64,000 nucleotides of DNA, taken from the NCBI RefSeq assembly GCF_011927785.1, contig NZ_JAATJK010000001.1, positions 2,976,001 through 3,040,000 of the forward strand, in the 5' to 3' direction. This document shows positions 13,142-21,463 of the stretch, one piece after another. Within the stretch, counting starts at the first letter, position 1, and each line of letters begins with the position of its first letter. The position numbers were made by a program, and so were the translations under genes. The notes beneath the pieces were generated by a model, which had not been told where the DNA came from, made no database searches, and worked only from the letters and a program-made list of their open reading frames with translations. This DNA is from Micromonospora profundi (GTDB lineage Bacteria; Actinomycetota; Actinomycetes; Mycobacteriales; Micromonosporaceae).

Positions 13142-13981
13142 ATGGAGACGTCTGTGACCCGCGATGAGGCGGCACCGCCCGGCATCGACCCGAACATCCC
13201 CAGCGTGGCCCGGGTCTATGACTTCTTCCTGGGCGGCAAGGACAACTTCGAGGCCGACCGGAAGGTCGCCGAGCACGCTCTGCGGATCACTCCGGACGGT
13301 CCGGCGGCCGGTCAGGCGAACCGGGCCTTCCTGCGTCGGGTGATCCGCTTCCTCGTCACCGAGGCGGGCATCGACCAGTTCCTCGACATCGGATCGGGGC
13401 TGCCCACCCAGGGCAACGTCCACGAGGTCGCCATCGAGCACAACCCGAAGTCCCGGGTGGTGTATGTGGACAATGACCCGATCGTCCTGGCGCACGGTCG
13501 GGCACTGCTCGCCGCCGAGGGCACCGCGACGGTGATCCAGGCGGACGTCCGGTCGCCACAGCAGATCCTCGACGATCCCGACGTACGGCGGTTCCTCGAT
13601 TTCGACAGGCCGATCGGCTTGCTGCTCTTCGCGATCCTGCACCACATCGGCGACGACGAGGACCCGCGGGCGATCGCGGCGACGTTGATCGACGCGCTGC
13701 CCTCCGGCAGTTACGTGGCGATCTCGCACTTCCGTGACCCTGGTGAGCGCGACCCGGAAGGCTCCCGTAAGGCCCGCGAGGTCGAACGGGTCTTCAACGA
13801 GTCGCTGGGCACCGGCCGCTGGCGCACCGACGAGGAGATCCTCGCCTTCGCCGACGGGCTGACCGTGCTGGAGCCGGGGCTTGTGCCGCTGGCCGAGTGG
13901 CGTCCGGAGCCGGACGCTGCCGGACCGAACCAGACCGACACCTACCACACCTTCGTCGGCCTCCTGGCCCGCAAGCCGTAG
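13142..13981 (+). CDS. SAM-dependent methyltransferase, PF04672 (DUF574) family
   Basis: A 279-residue cytoplasmic protein with the family opening IDPNIPSVARVYDFFLGGKDNFEADR, then QANRAFLRRVIRFL, the SAM-binding glycine loop FLDIGSGLPTQGN (about residue 82) and the acidic strand VVYVDNDP. The family is very common in Streptomyces and Micromonospora, usually in many copies, and its substrates are unknown. The ATG at 13142 is used; a GTG four codons later is possible. It stands alone, with a hairpin 10 bases after its stop. Confidence 0.9.
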   Translation: METSVTRDEAAPPGIDPNIPSVARVYDFFLGGKDNFEADRKVAEHALRITPDGPAAGQANRAFLRRVIRFLVTEAGIDQFLDIGSGLPTQGNVHEVAIEHNPKSRVVYVDNDPIVLAHGRALLAAEGTATVIQADVRSPQQILDDPDVRRFLDFDRPIGLLLFAILHHIGDDEDPRAIAATLIDALPSGSYVAISHFRDPGERDPEGSRKAREVERVFNESLGTGRWRTDEEILAFADGLTVLEPGLVPLAEWRPEPDAAGPNQTDTYHTFVGLLARKP

Positions 13982-13990
13982 GACACACGC

Positions 13991-14015
13991 CGTCGGCGGG
14001 GTCACCCCGCCGACG
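13991..14015. terminator. Hairpin terminator after the methyltransferase
   Basis: Perfect 11-bp stem (13991-14001 with 14005-14015) around a TCA loop, ten bases after the methyltransferase stop and ahead of the convergent MarR gene. Confidence 0.7.
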
Positions 14016-14137
14016 TTCGGCGTACGCCGTCGCGGCGGAGGTATTCGCCGCGATCGGCCACAGCCCCCTACCGGCGGCAGCCCCGACGGGCCACAGCCGC
14101 GCCCGGCGCCAGCCACCATCGGCCGGGCGGTATGACG

Positions 14138-14668
14138 TCAGGAGGCGGGCTGCTCCGCCGGAGGTAGGACGCTGATCACCGCCACGCAGGGGTCCGTGCC
14201 CGGTGCGGCGGCGTGGATGGCCTCGGCGGCGCGCTCGGCGAAGTCGCGGAAGGCGTCCCGCTGGTCCTCGGGCAGGCCGCCCAGCACGTGGTCCTCGACG
14301 TGGGCCACCCGCCGCTCGGCATCGACGAGTGCCTGGCGTCCTCGTTCGGTGGCCACGATCCGACGGGCGCGTCGGTCGCGCGGGTCCAACTGCCGCTCGA
14401 TGAGACCAGCGTTCTCCAGGTCGTCGATGACATAGGTCAGGACGCTGCGGTCGATCACCAGGCGGGCAGCCAGAGCGCCCTGCGTGGGCACCTCTTCGTG
14501 GACGACCACGGCCAGGATGTGGTAGCCGCGGCTGCCGTGCGGCAGGTCCTTCAACGCCTCCTCGACGTGCTCATGCCAGCGGCGCAGCACCATCCCGAGG
14601 GACCAGCCGAAGTTCGAACCGCGTCGACGGTCGGCTGCCAGTTCGCAGTGGTCAACGGCGTCGGGCAT
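14138..14668 (-). CDS. MarR-family transcriptional regulator
   Basis: A 176-residue winged-helix regulator with the MarR core: GYHILAVVVHEEVPTQGALAARLVIDRSVLTYVIDDLENAGLIERQLDPRDRRARRIV spans the recognition helix and wing (described here by its two halves, residues about 50-110). It is divergent from the redox cluster that starts at 14830 and very likely controls it. The -10 TAGCAT (14680-14675) ends six bases before the ATG, so the mRNA is leaderless or nearly so. Motifs in the intergenic region (see 14682-14710) are shared with the promoter of the GMC gene at 18327. Ligand unknown; many MarR proteins sense phenolic compounds. Confidence 0.9.
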   Translation of the reverse strand: MPDAVDHCELAADRRRGSNFGWSLGMVLRRWHEHVEEALKDLPHGSRGYHILAVVVHEEVPTQGALAARLVIDRSVLTYVIDDLENAGLIERQLDPRDRRARRIVATERGRQALVDAERRVAHVEDHVLGGLPEDQRDAFRDFAERAAEAIHAAAPGTDPCVAVISVLPPAEQPAS

Positions 14669-14681
14669 CCCTCGATGCTAA

Positions 14682-14710
14682 CAGCCGATGTGTTGATCAA
14701 ACACTGTTTG
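14682..14710. promoter_or_regulatory. Candidate MarR operator, divergent promoter region
   Basis: The 17-mer CAGCCGATGTGTTGATC (14682-14698) recurs exactly at 18223-18239 before the GMC oxidoreductase. It runs into the perfect palindrome CAAACA-C-TGTTTG (14698-14710) and contains GTGTT-5-AACAC. A related GATGTGTC is at 14790-14797. The site lies just upstream of the MarR -10 (TAGCAT), fitting autorepression plus control of the divergent operon. Confidence 0.6.
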
Positions 14711-14829
14711 TCCCGTCAGACCATGCTCCGGCGAGGGGAATGCGTCGGCCCGACAATATGTTGCTGAGCATAAGATGCGTCCGACAGACGATGTGTCTGG
14801 ACAACAGTCATCGAGGATTGGATGAGGAA

Positions 14830-17133
14830 ATGCCTGATTACGGCCATGAACTTCTGTTAGGGACGTTCCTGACGCCGAGCGCCCGGGATCCCGACCAGGT
14901 GATGGCGCTGGCCGAGCTGACCGAGGCGGCAGGGCTGGATCTCGCCACCTTCCAAGACCACCCGTACAACCCGGACTTCCTCGACACCTGGACCCTGCTC
15001 AGTTGGGTGGCCGCCCGCACCGAGCGGCTCCGCGTCTCCGCGAACGTCCTGAACCTGCCGCTGCGTCCGCCCGCAGTCCTGGCCCGCGCCGCGGCGAGCC
15101 TGGACCGGCTCTCCCACGGCCGGTTCGAACTCGGCCTCGGCGCCGGCGCCTTCTGGGACGGAATCGAAGGCATGGGTGGACGCCGGCTGACCGCCGGCCA
15201 GGGCGTCGCGGCGCTGCGCGAGGCGATCGACGTCCTGCGTGGCGTATGGGAAGACACGTCGGAGCCGCTGCGCCGCGACGGGACGTACTATCCGGTCCCC
15301 GGCATGCAGCGCGGCCCGACGCCGGCGCACGACATCGGCATCTGGCTCGGCGCCTACCAGCCGAAGATGCTGAAACTGACCGGCCAGAAGGCCGACGGCT
15401 GGCTGCCGACACTGGAGTACCTCCGGTCGCCGGACCGGGTCACCGCCAACCGGCTCATCGACGAGGCGGCGGTCGAGGCGGGCCGGGACCCACGCGAGAT
15501 CCGGCGACTGCTCAACCTGTTCCAGGTCAGCGCGTCGTCGCACAACCGTGGCTTCCTCCAGGGTCCACCCGAGCAGTGGGTCGACCAACTCCTTCCGCTG
15601 GTCCTCGAAGAGGGGTTCAGCTCCTTCCTGATCGGCCGCGACGACCCACGACTCATCCAGACCTTCGGGCAGGAGATCGCCCCCGCGCTGCGCGAGGCCG
15701 TCGCCAAGGAGCGCACGGGACATCACACCGAACAGGGACCGGTCCGGTCGGCCGTCGCCCTCGCCCGACGCCAGCCCGGCGTCGACTACGACGCACTGCC
15801 CGAGTCCCTGGCCACCAAGGCCGTCGAGCCCGGCGATCCGCAGTACGAACGTGTGCGCCACAGCTACATCCGGCAGGGTGCGCCAGCCCTGGTGATCCGC
15901 CCGGCCAGCGCCGCCGACGTGGTGGATGCGGTGGCGTACGCGCGGACGCAGGACGTACCGCTGTCGGTGCGCAGCGGCGGCCACGGCATCAGCGGCCGGT
16001 CGACGAACGACGGCGGGATCGTGATCGACATGTCGGGGATGAACAAGGTGGAGGTGCTCGACCGGGCCACCCGCCGGATCCGGCTGGAGACGGGTGCCCG
16101 CTGGGGGCACGTCGCCCAGGCGCTTGCCCCGTACGGCCTGGCGATGAGCTCGGGTGACTACGGCGACGTCGGCGTCGGCGGCCTCGCGACCACCGCCGGT
16201 ATCGGATACCTCGTCCGCAGGTACGGGCTGACCATCGACCACATCGTCGCCGCCGAGATCGTCACGGCGGACGCCACACTGGTCCGGGCTGACGCCGAGC
16301 ACCACCCCGACCTGTTCTGGGCGATCCGCGGCGCCGGCGGCAACTTCGGTGTGGTCACCGCGCTGGAACTGGAGGCGTACGAGGTCGGCGATGTCGTCTT
16401 CGCACAGCTCACTGTCGACGCGAGCGACGCCGCCGGCGTGCTCCGTCGCTGGGGGCGGCTCGTCGAGGACGCGCCGCGGGAGATCAGCAGCTTCCTCAGC
16501 CTGTTTCCCGGCCGCCGGGGCAACCCGCCGATGGCCCAGGTGACCCTCGTGCACGCCGATGACGACGTCGAAGCGGCGCAGGCCGCCCTGGGTCCGTTCC
16601 TGGAGATCGGCCCGATCCTCGACCAGCACGCCCAGCTCGCGCCGTATCCGGCGATCGTCGCGCCGCCCGGCAACCAGCATCGCGGGCAGGGCCTGAGCGA
16701 CACGCACAGCGGACTGTTGCACCACATCACCCCGGAGGCGGCGGATGTCATGGCGGCAATGATCCGCTCCGGCGACGTGATGATCATGCAGTTCCGGTCC
16801 GTGGGCGGCGCCGTCAACGACGTCGACCGGGACGCGACCGCCTATCCGCACCGGGAGCAGAACTTCGCGGTGCTCGCCGCCACCGTCGCGGACCGCAGGT
16901 CCCAACTCGACAAGCTCTGGGCCGACCTGCGCCCACACCTCGACGGCATGTACCTCAGCTTCGAGTCCGACACCGCCCCGGAGCGGCTGCTCGACGCCTG
17001 GCCCGAGCCCACCCTCAGTCGGCTGCGCGCCATCAAGGCCACGTACGACCCGGACAACGTCTTCAACCGCAACTTCCCGATCCCACCGGCACCCGCACGG
17101 CAAACCAGAGAGGAGGCCGACGATGTCGTTTGA
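14830..17133 (+). CDS. Fusion: luciferase-like flavin oxidoreductase + FAD-linked (BBE-type) oxidase
   Basis: A 767-residue two-domain enzyme. Residues 1 to about 300 are an LLM-class (bacterial-luciferase-like, FMN or F420) TIM-barrel oxidoreductase: GTFLTPSARDPDQV, LGLGAGAFWDGIEGMGG, GIWLGAYQPKMLKLTG. Residues about 305-767 are a berberine-bridge-like FAD oxidase: PASAADVVDAVAYAR, then RSGGHGISG with H385 at the position of the covalent 8-alpha-histidyl FAD link, GAGGNFGVVT, and the family C-terminus YDPDNVFNRNFPIPP. The usual second (cysteinyl) FAD-linking residue seems absent. Start ATG 14830 was chosen over upstream ATGs because the family N-terminus begins here. It overlaps the next gene by 11 bases. 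Substrate unknown. Confidence 0.85.
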   Translation: MPDYGHELLLGTFLTPSARDPDQVMALAELTEAAGLDLATFQDHPYNPDFLDTWTLLSWVAARTERLRVSANVLNLPLRPPAVLARAAASLDRLSHGRFELGLGAGAFWDGIEGMGGRRLTAGQGVAALREAIDVLRGVWEDTSEPLRRDGTYYPVPGMQRGPTPAHDIGIWLGAYQPKMLKLTGQKADGWLPTLEYLRSPDRVTANRLIDEAAVEAGRDPREIRRLLNLFQVSASSHNRGFLQGPPEQWVDQLLPLVLEEGFSSFLIGRDDPRLIQTFGQEIAPALREAVAKERTGHHTEQGPVRSAVALARRQPGVDYDALPESLATKAVEPGDPQYERVRHSYIRQGAPALVIRPASAADVVDAVAYARTQDVPLSVRSGGHGISGRSTNDGGIVIDMSGMNKVEVLDRATRRIRLETGARWGHVAQALAPYGLAMSSGDYGDVGVGGLATTAGIGYLVRRYGLTIDHIVAAEIVTADATLVRADAEHHPDLFWAIRGAGGNFGVVTALELEAYEVGDVVFAQLTVDASDAAGVLRRWGRLVEDAPREISSFLSLFPGRRGNPPMAQVTLVHADDDVEAAQAALGPFLEIGPILDQHAQLAPYPAIVAPPGNQHRGQGLSDTHSGLLHHITPEAADVMAAMIRSGDVMIMQFRSVGGAVNDVDRDATAYPHREQNFAVLAATVADRRSQLDKLWADLRPHLDGMYLSFESDTAPERLLDAWPEPTLSRLRAIKATYDPDNVFNRNFPIPPAPARQTREEADDVV

Positions 17134-18205
17134 GATCGGCCTGATCACCTTCGGCGAACTCACCGCCGACCCGGCCACCGGTCAGCTTCCCGAGCCGCAC
17201 CAGCACCTGCGTCACGTCATCGAACTCGCCGAGGTCGCCGACCAGGCGGGCCTGGACGTCATCGGCGTCGGCGAGCACCACCGTTCGGACTTCGTGGCGA
17301 CAGCGCCACCGATGGTGCTGGCCGCGATGGCGCAACGCACCAGACGGATCCGTCTGACCAGCGCCGTCACGGTGCTCAGCTCCGACGACCCGGTCCGCGT
17401 CTGGGAGCAGTTCGCCACCCTCGACCTGCTCTCCAGCGGACGCGCCGAGATCATCGCCGGGCGCGGGTCGTACACCGAGTCCTTTCCGCTCTTCGGCTAC
17501 GACCTCGCCGACTACGCGGACCTGTTCCGGGAGAAGCTCGACCTGCTGTTGCGGATCCGCGAGACGAACCCGCTCACCTGGTCGGACGGGCGCTTCCGCC
17601 CACCGTTGCGCGAGGCCGACATCGCGCCCCGGTCCCTTCAGAGGGAGCTGCCGATCTGGGTCGGCGTGGGCGGCACGCCGACCTCCGCCGTCGAGACCGG
17701 TGCCCGAGGGCTGCCCGTGATGCTCGGGGTCCTGCTCGGCACCGTGGGCAGCCACTCCCGGATCGTCGACCTCTACCGGTTGGCGGCCGAGCGGGCCGGG
17801 CGCGATCCGGCCACCCTGCGGGTCGGGCTGGGCGTGCAGGGTCACGTCGGCCGGACCAGTGCGGAGGCGCGGCGGACGATGTACCCGCACTTCACCGCAG
17901 GCTTCCGGGACAACAACCACAAGCGGGGCGAGGGATTCGTACTCAGCCCGGAGAAGTTCGACGCCTTCACCGGTCCGCAGGGCGCCCTCGTCGTCGGCAG
18001 CGCCCAAGAGGTGATCGACAAGGTCGCGGCCTACCACGAGGTGTACGGGATCAGCCGGTTGCTCCTGCACGTCGGCTTCGGCGGAATGCCCCAGGCGCGG
18101 ATCCTCGAGTCCGTCGAGCGGCTCGCCACCGAGGTCGCCCCGGTGCTTCGCCGGGATCTCGCCGTTCCGACCGTCACCTACGCGGGTGCCACCGACAGGC
18201 GCTAG
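17123..18205 (+). CDS. LLM-class flavin-dependent oxidoreductase
   Basis: A 360-residue luciferase-like monooxygenase or reductase with the typical IGVGEHHRSDF motif near residue 50, a strand-helix pattern of a TIM barrel, and the C-terminal VGSAQEVIDKVAAYHEVYGISRLLLHVGFGGMP (residues about 288-320). GAGGAGG seven bases ahead of the ATG, inside the end of the upstream gene, marks the start and implies coupling. It is in an operon with the fused oxidoreductase; together they may oxidise the same compound in sequence. FMN versus F420 cannot be decided from sequence alone. Confidence 0.88.
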   Translation: MSFEIGLITFGELTADPATGQLPEPHQHLRHVIELAEVADQAGLDVIGVGEHHRSDFVATAPPMVLAAMAQRTRRIRLTSAVTVLSSDDPVRVWEQFATLDLLSSGRAEIIAGRGSYTESFPLFGYDLADYADLFREKLDLLLRIRETNPLTWSDGRFRPPLREADIAPRSLQRELPIWVGVGGTPTSAVETGARGLPVMLGVLLGTVGSHSRIVDLYRLAAERAGRDPATLRVGLGVQGHVGRTSAEARRTMYPHFTAGFRDNNHKRGEGFVLSPEKFDAFTGPQGALVVGSAQEVIDKVAAYHEVYGISRLLLHVGFGGMPQARILESVERLATEVAPVLRRDLAVPTVTYAGATDRR

Positions 18206-18222
18206 ACCAGCTGTTCCCGGTT

Positions 18223-18289
18223 CAGCCGATGTGTTGATCTAAAGATGTGTTGTCACACAGAACATTTGGCGAGCACACTAGAAGTGTGC
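18223..18289 (+). promoter_or_regulatory. Repeated MarR-type motifs upstream of the GMC oxidoreductase
   Basis: CAGCCGATGTGTTGATC at 18223-18239 is identical to 14682-14698; a second GATGTGTTGTCAC follows at 18244-18256. A perfect inverted repeat GCACAC-tagaa-GTGTGC is at 18273-18289. The same regulator probably controls both transcription units of the cluster. Confidence 0.55.
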
Positions 18290-18326
18290 CCGGCTCGACC
18301 GGCCCTGAAATTTCGGAGAGGCAAAC

Positions 18327-19850
18327 ATGACAACCATCGAAAACGCCGACGTCGTGGTCGTCGGTGCCGGAACAGCCGGCTCCGTCGTCGTACGGCGGCT
18401 CGTCGACGCGGGACACCGCGTCGCGGTCATCGAGGCTGGCCCGACGGACGGGCGGCCGGAGATCGCCAGCCCATTCGGGGCGGGGGCCCTCTTCGCCAGC
18501 GAGGTCGACTGGGCGCTGTCCACCGTGCCGCAGTCGCACGCCAACGGCCGCGTCCTCTACCAGCCGCGCGGCAGGAGCCTCGGCGGCAGCACGATTCTCA
18601 ACGGCATGCTCTACATCCGCGGCGCGCGCAGCGATTACGACGCGTGGGCCGCCGCCGGCGCCACCGGCTGGTCCTGGCCGGAGGTTGAGCCGTACTTCCG
18701 CCAGCTGGAGAACTACGACGGCGCGACCGACGGCGCCCGTGGCACCCACGGCCCGCTCCCGGTGCACCGCAACACCGACCCCGACCCCCTTGTGACATCC
18801 TTCGTCGACGCGGCGGTGCAGGCCGGGCACCCCTACAACGACGACTACAACGCCGGGGACAGCCGTGGGGTCAGCTACGCCCAGGCCACTGTCGACAATG
18901 GCGAACGGGTGACGGCGTGGCGGGCGTACGTGCAACCGGTGGTCGACTCCCCACTGCTGCGGGTCATCACCGACGCGCTGGTCACGAAGGTCGTCATCGA
19001 GGACGGCCGGGCGGTCGGAGTCGAATACCTCCAGGACGGCGCGCGTCGCGTGATCCGGGCCACGAAGGAGGTCGTGCTGTCAGCTGGCGTCTTCGGCACA
19101 CCTCAGCTCCTCATGCTGTCCGGCATCGGCGCCGCCGACGAGTTGCGCCAGCACGGCATCGAGGTGGTCCGGGATCTGCCCGGCGTCGGGCGTAACCTCC
19201 GCGACCACGTCGCCAGCCCCATCGTGTGGGAGAGCCGCCGGACAGTCCCGACACCACGTATGACCGGCATCGAGGCCCAGTTGATCACGGACTCCGGGGA
19301 TGCCGGAGGGATCCAGCCCGACAGGCAGGCGGTGTTCGTCAGCTTCGTGTACTCCACCATCACCGAGAACCTGCCCGAGCAGGGCTTCACCGCGCTCGCC
19401 ATCCTGCTGCACCCGCACAGTCAGGGCCGGGTGCGACTGCGCTCCGCGAACCCCGCCGACGCGCCCCTCATCGACCTCGGCATCCTGTCCGACCCCCGTG
19501 ACACCGAGGCTCTCGTCGACCACCTCGAATCACTGCGGAACGTGGCCCAGCAGCCCGCGCTCACCGAATGGATCAAGTCCGAGGTCTACCCCGGTCCGGA
19601 AGGCACGAGCCGCGACGGGCTTCGCGACTACGTGCGGGCCTCGGCCGACAGCGGCCATCACCAGGTGGGTACGGCGCGCATCGGCACCGACCCGCTGGCG
19701 GTCGTCGACCCGCAACTCCTCGTGCACGGCCTGGCCGGGCTGCGGATCGCTGACGCCTCGATCATGCCCACCACTCCCGCGGGCAACACCGCCGCACCAA
19801 CCCTCATGATCGGGGAGCGGGCTGCCGACCTGATCCTGGGCAACGGCTGA
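18327..19850 (+). CDS. GMC-family FAD-dependent oxidoreductase
   Basis: A 507-residue enzyme of the glucose-methanol-choline family, which oxidises alcohols to aldehydes or ketones using FAD. The N-terminal Rossmann motif is VVVGAGTAGSVVVRRL with the acidic end VIEAG; GRSLGGSTILNGMLYIRG is the GMC signature 1 region and SAGVFGTPQLLMLSGIG signature 2. The C-terminal catalytic His region is SADSGHHQVGTARIG, followed by IADASIMPTTPAGNTAAPTLM. GGAGAGG precedes the ATG by six bases. It shares promoter motifs with the MarR/flavin-oxidoreductase divergent region, so it probably acts in the same pathway. Confidence 0.9.
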   Translation: MTTIENADVVVVGAGTAGSVVVRRLVDAGHRVAVIEAGPTDGRPEIASPFGAGALFASEVDWALSTVPQSHANGRVLYQPRGRSLGGSTILNGMLYIRGARSDYDAWAAAGATGWSWPEVEPYFRQLENYDGATDGARGTHGPLPVHRNTDPDPLVTSFVDAAVQAGHPYNDDYNAGDSRGVSYAQATVDNGERVTAWRAYVQPVVDSPLLRVITDALVTKVVIEDGRAVGVEYLQDGARRVIRATKEVVLSAGVFGTPQLLMLSGIGAADELRQHGIEVVRDLPGVGRNLRDHVASPIVWESRRTVPTPRMTGIEAQLITDSGDAGGIQPDRQAVFVSFVYSTITENLPEQGFTALAILLHPHSQGRVRLRSANPADAPLIDLGILSDPRDTEALVDHLESLRNVAQQPALTEWIKSEVYPGPEGTSRDGLRDYVRASADSGHHQVGTARIGTDPLAVVDPQLLVHGLAGLRIADASIMPTTPAGNTAAPTLMIGERAADLILGNG

Positions 19851-19872
19851 CCGTTCTCGATCTGACGAGAGC

Positions 19873-19902
19873 GTGGCCGGACCGTGCCGACGGTCCGGCC
19901 AC
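19873..19902 (+). terminator. Hairpin terminator after the GMC gene
   Basis: Perfect 13-bp stem GTGGCCGGACCGT / ACGGTCCGGCCAC with a GCCG loop, 23 bases after the GMC stop. The remainder of 19903-20268 contains an iron-box-like site (20032-20050) and otherwise no credible gene. Confidence 0.8.
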
Positions 19903-20031
19903 TCGCATTCCGTGGCGTTCGCCGAGCAGCCGAAAGGCGCCGTTGCGCAATTGCGGGATCTGCCGAACTTCCTCTCCTTTCCGCGACGCGGTAATGCGGG
20001 CCGCCAAGCGCGCACAGGGCCGTCCAGCAGG

Positions 20032-20050
20032 TAAGGGAAGACTTACCTAA
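20032..20050 (+). promoter_or_regulatory. Iron-box-like site upstream of the DUF1540 gene
   Basis: TAAGGGAAGACTTACCTAA matches the actinobacterial DtxR/IdeR/DmdR consensus TTAGGTTAGGCTAACCTAA at 14 of 19 positions (counted by eye), with the right half intact. It lies about 220 bases before the DUF1540 start, farther than usual, so a long leader or an unseen small transcript would be needed. Confidence 0.5.
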
Positions 20051-20268
20051 CAATGTGGCCTGACCCCCGACGCAACCGTCAAGGACAACGAAAACGCCGG
20101 TGCGGGCAACTGTGCGCTGCTAGCGTGATGTCGTTCGACACTTTGATTCGAGGTCCCGACCGGTGGCGGGTTTGCCGCCCACCTGCGTGGCAAATACGGA
20201 CTGACATTTGAGTACGCCGGCTCGACGAGTTCTTTACCGCGCCGGCCCTTACGGTTTGGGAGAACATC

Positions 20269-20565
20269 ATGAAAACTCTGCTCCAGTCGCCCCCCGTGCG
20301 TGAATGTGCCGCCACCGCGTGCAGCTTCAACGCCAAGGGCTGTCACGCTCCAGCGATCACCGTGGCCTCGACGGGCGACGCCGCGTCCTGCGCCACGTTC
20401 GTGGAGTCGTCGATGCAGGGCGGCATCCCCGAGGTGACAGGGGCGGTGGGCGCGTGTGCGCGCTCCGAGTGCACCTACAACACCAACCTCGCCTGCACTG
20501 CCGAATCCATCACCGTCGGCCCCGGCGCCACCGTCAGCGACTGCCTCACCTACCAGCCCGCCTGA
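20269..20565 (+). CDS. DUF1540 domain protein (two Cys-rich repeats)
   Basis: A 98-residue protein built of two copies of the DUF1540 motif. Copy 1 has VRECAATACSFNAKGCHA followed by ASCATF; copy 2 has VGACARSECTYNTNLACTA followed by SDCLTY. Four cysteines per repeat suggest metal binding or a disulphide-stabilised fold; no signal peptide is visible, so metal binding in the cytoplasm is more likely (inference). GGGAGAA before the ATG acts as ribosome binding site. It sits between two iron-box-like sites and just ahead of a DUF2470 gene, pointing to an iron-related role. Confidence 0.85.
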   Translation: MKTLLQSPPVRECAATACSFNAKGCHAPAITVASTGDAASCATFVESSMQGGIPEVTGAVGACARSECTYNTNLACTAESITVGPGATVSDCLTYQPA

Positions 20566-20620
20566 CGGCCACGGGCGCGTGCCGACGTGACATCACACCC
20601 ACGGCACGCACCCGCTTGGC

Positions 20621-20639
20621 AAAGGTTAGCCTTACCTAC
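20621..20639 (+). promoter_or_regulatory. Iron box upstream of the DUF2470 gene
   Basis: AAAGGTTAGCCTTACCTAC matches TTAGGTTAGGCTAACCTAA at 14 of 19 positions, with the core AGGTTAG and CT.ACCTA intact. It is 53 bases before the start codon, where repression by a DtxR-type regulator with Fe2+ would block transcription. Confidence 0.7.
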
Positions 20640-20692
20640 TACTGTCACGATCCGAGGCCGATTCACCTTCACTACGGGCCAAGGGGACTGAC

Positions 20693-21463
20693 ATGCTGTT
20701 CCACCCAGCCGGGCGACCGACGGAGCTGGCGCATCCCGCGCACGCTGCCGTACCGGCTGATCGGGCCGCTGTGACGGCACGGTCGGCCCTGGCCGCTGCC
20801 CCGTCCCTGCGGCTCCGGTTGGGCGACGTCTGCGCCGACCTCATCGAGTCGCACGCCGTCCTGCCCGACGGCACGGTGATCCTCGCGGTGGATGCGATGA
20901 GCCGGACCGGCGGACTGCTGGTCGCGGCTCGCGGTCGGCCGGGCGCGGTACGGCTCGACGTGACGCAACTCGTCCCGGTCGCCGTACGCTCCCGCGTGCG
21001 GGCCAGGGTGTGGATGCAGGGCACCGCGCGCCGGTTCGACTCGGGCATCCTGGACTCCTGCGACTGCGACACCGTCATGTCCCTGCTCGACCTGCCCCCC
21101 GTCGCGCTGTGGGCTGTCGAACCCATCGAGATCGGCCTCACCGACGACATCGGCGACACCAGCGTGAGCGTCAGCGCCTATCGCGGCGCGCGGCCGGACC
21201 CGCTCGCCGCCGACGAAGCCGTACACCTGCAGCACCTCACCGACCGGCACGGCGATCTCCTCGACCAGCTCGCCGCACGTGTCGACCCCGCGTTGACCGC
21301 CGGGTCGACGCGGGTCGTACCGGTCGCCGTCGACGCCGACGGCATCGTGCTCCGCGCCGAGGCACCGGCCCGGCACACCGACGTCCGGCTGCCGTTCGCC
21401 CACCGGGTCACCAGGAGCGCCGACCTCGCCGAAGGGCTGCGGATGCTGCTCGCCGAGGCGTGA
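20693..21463 (+). CDS. DUF2470 domain protein, heme/iron-linked (split-barrel type)
   Basis: A 256-residue cytoplasmic protein. Residues about 170-256 form a DUF2470 domain (DEAVHLQHLTDRHGDLLDQL ... LPFAHRVTRSADLAEGLRMLL), which in other bacteria is joined to pyridoxamine-phosphate-oxidase-like heme-utilisation proteins of the HugZ kind; residues 30-150 look like the corresponding divergent barrel. AAGGGGA precedes the ATG. The iron box 53 bases upstream says it is made when iron is scarce, fitting heme degradation or iron recovery. Catalysis has not been shown for this subgroup. Its last 56 bases overlap the convergent Gfo/Idh/MocA gene. Confidence 0.8.
   Translation: MLFHPAGRPTELAHPAHAAVPADRAAVTARSALAAAPSLRLRLGDVCADLIESHAVLPDGTVILAVDAMSRTGGLLVAARGRPGAVRLDVTQLVPVAVRSRVRARVWMQGTARRFDSGILDSCDCDTVMSLLDLPPVALWAVEPIEIGLTDDIGDTSVSVSAYRGARPDPLAADEAVHLQHLTDRHGDLLDQLAARVDPALTAGSTRVVPVAVDADGIVLRAEAPARHTDVRLPFAHRVTRSADLAEGLRMLLAEA

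Noticed and set aside
14740..14829. Thirty upstream codons of the fused oxidoreductase frame
   Set aside because: They contain Cys/Arg-rich sequence unlike the family N-terminus and overlap operator-like repeats; MPDYG at 14830 is the better start.
20053..20208. Short plus-strand ORF after the first iron-box-like site
   Set aside because: Composition is Arg-rich without a ribosome binding site and resembles nothing known; more likely untranslated leader.
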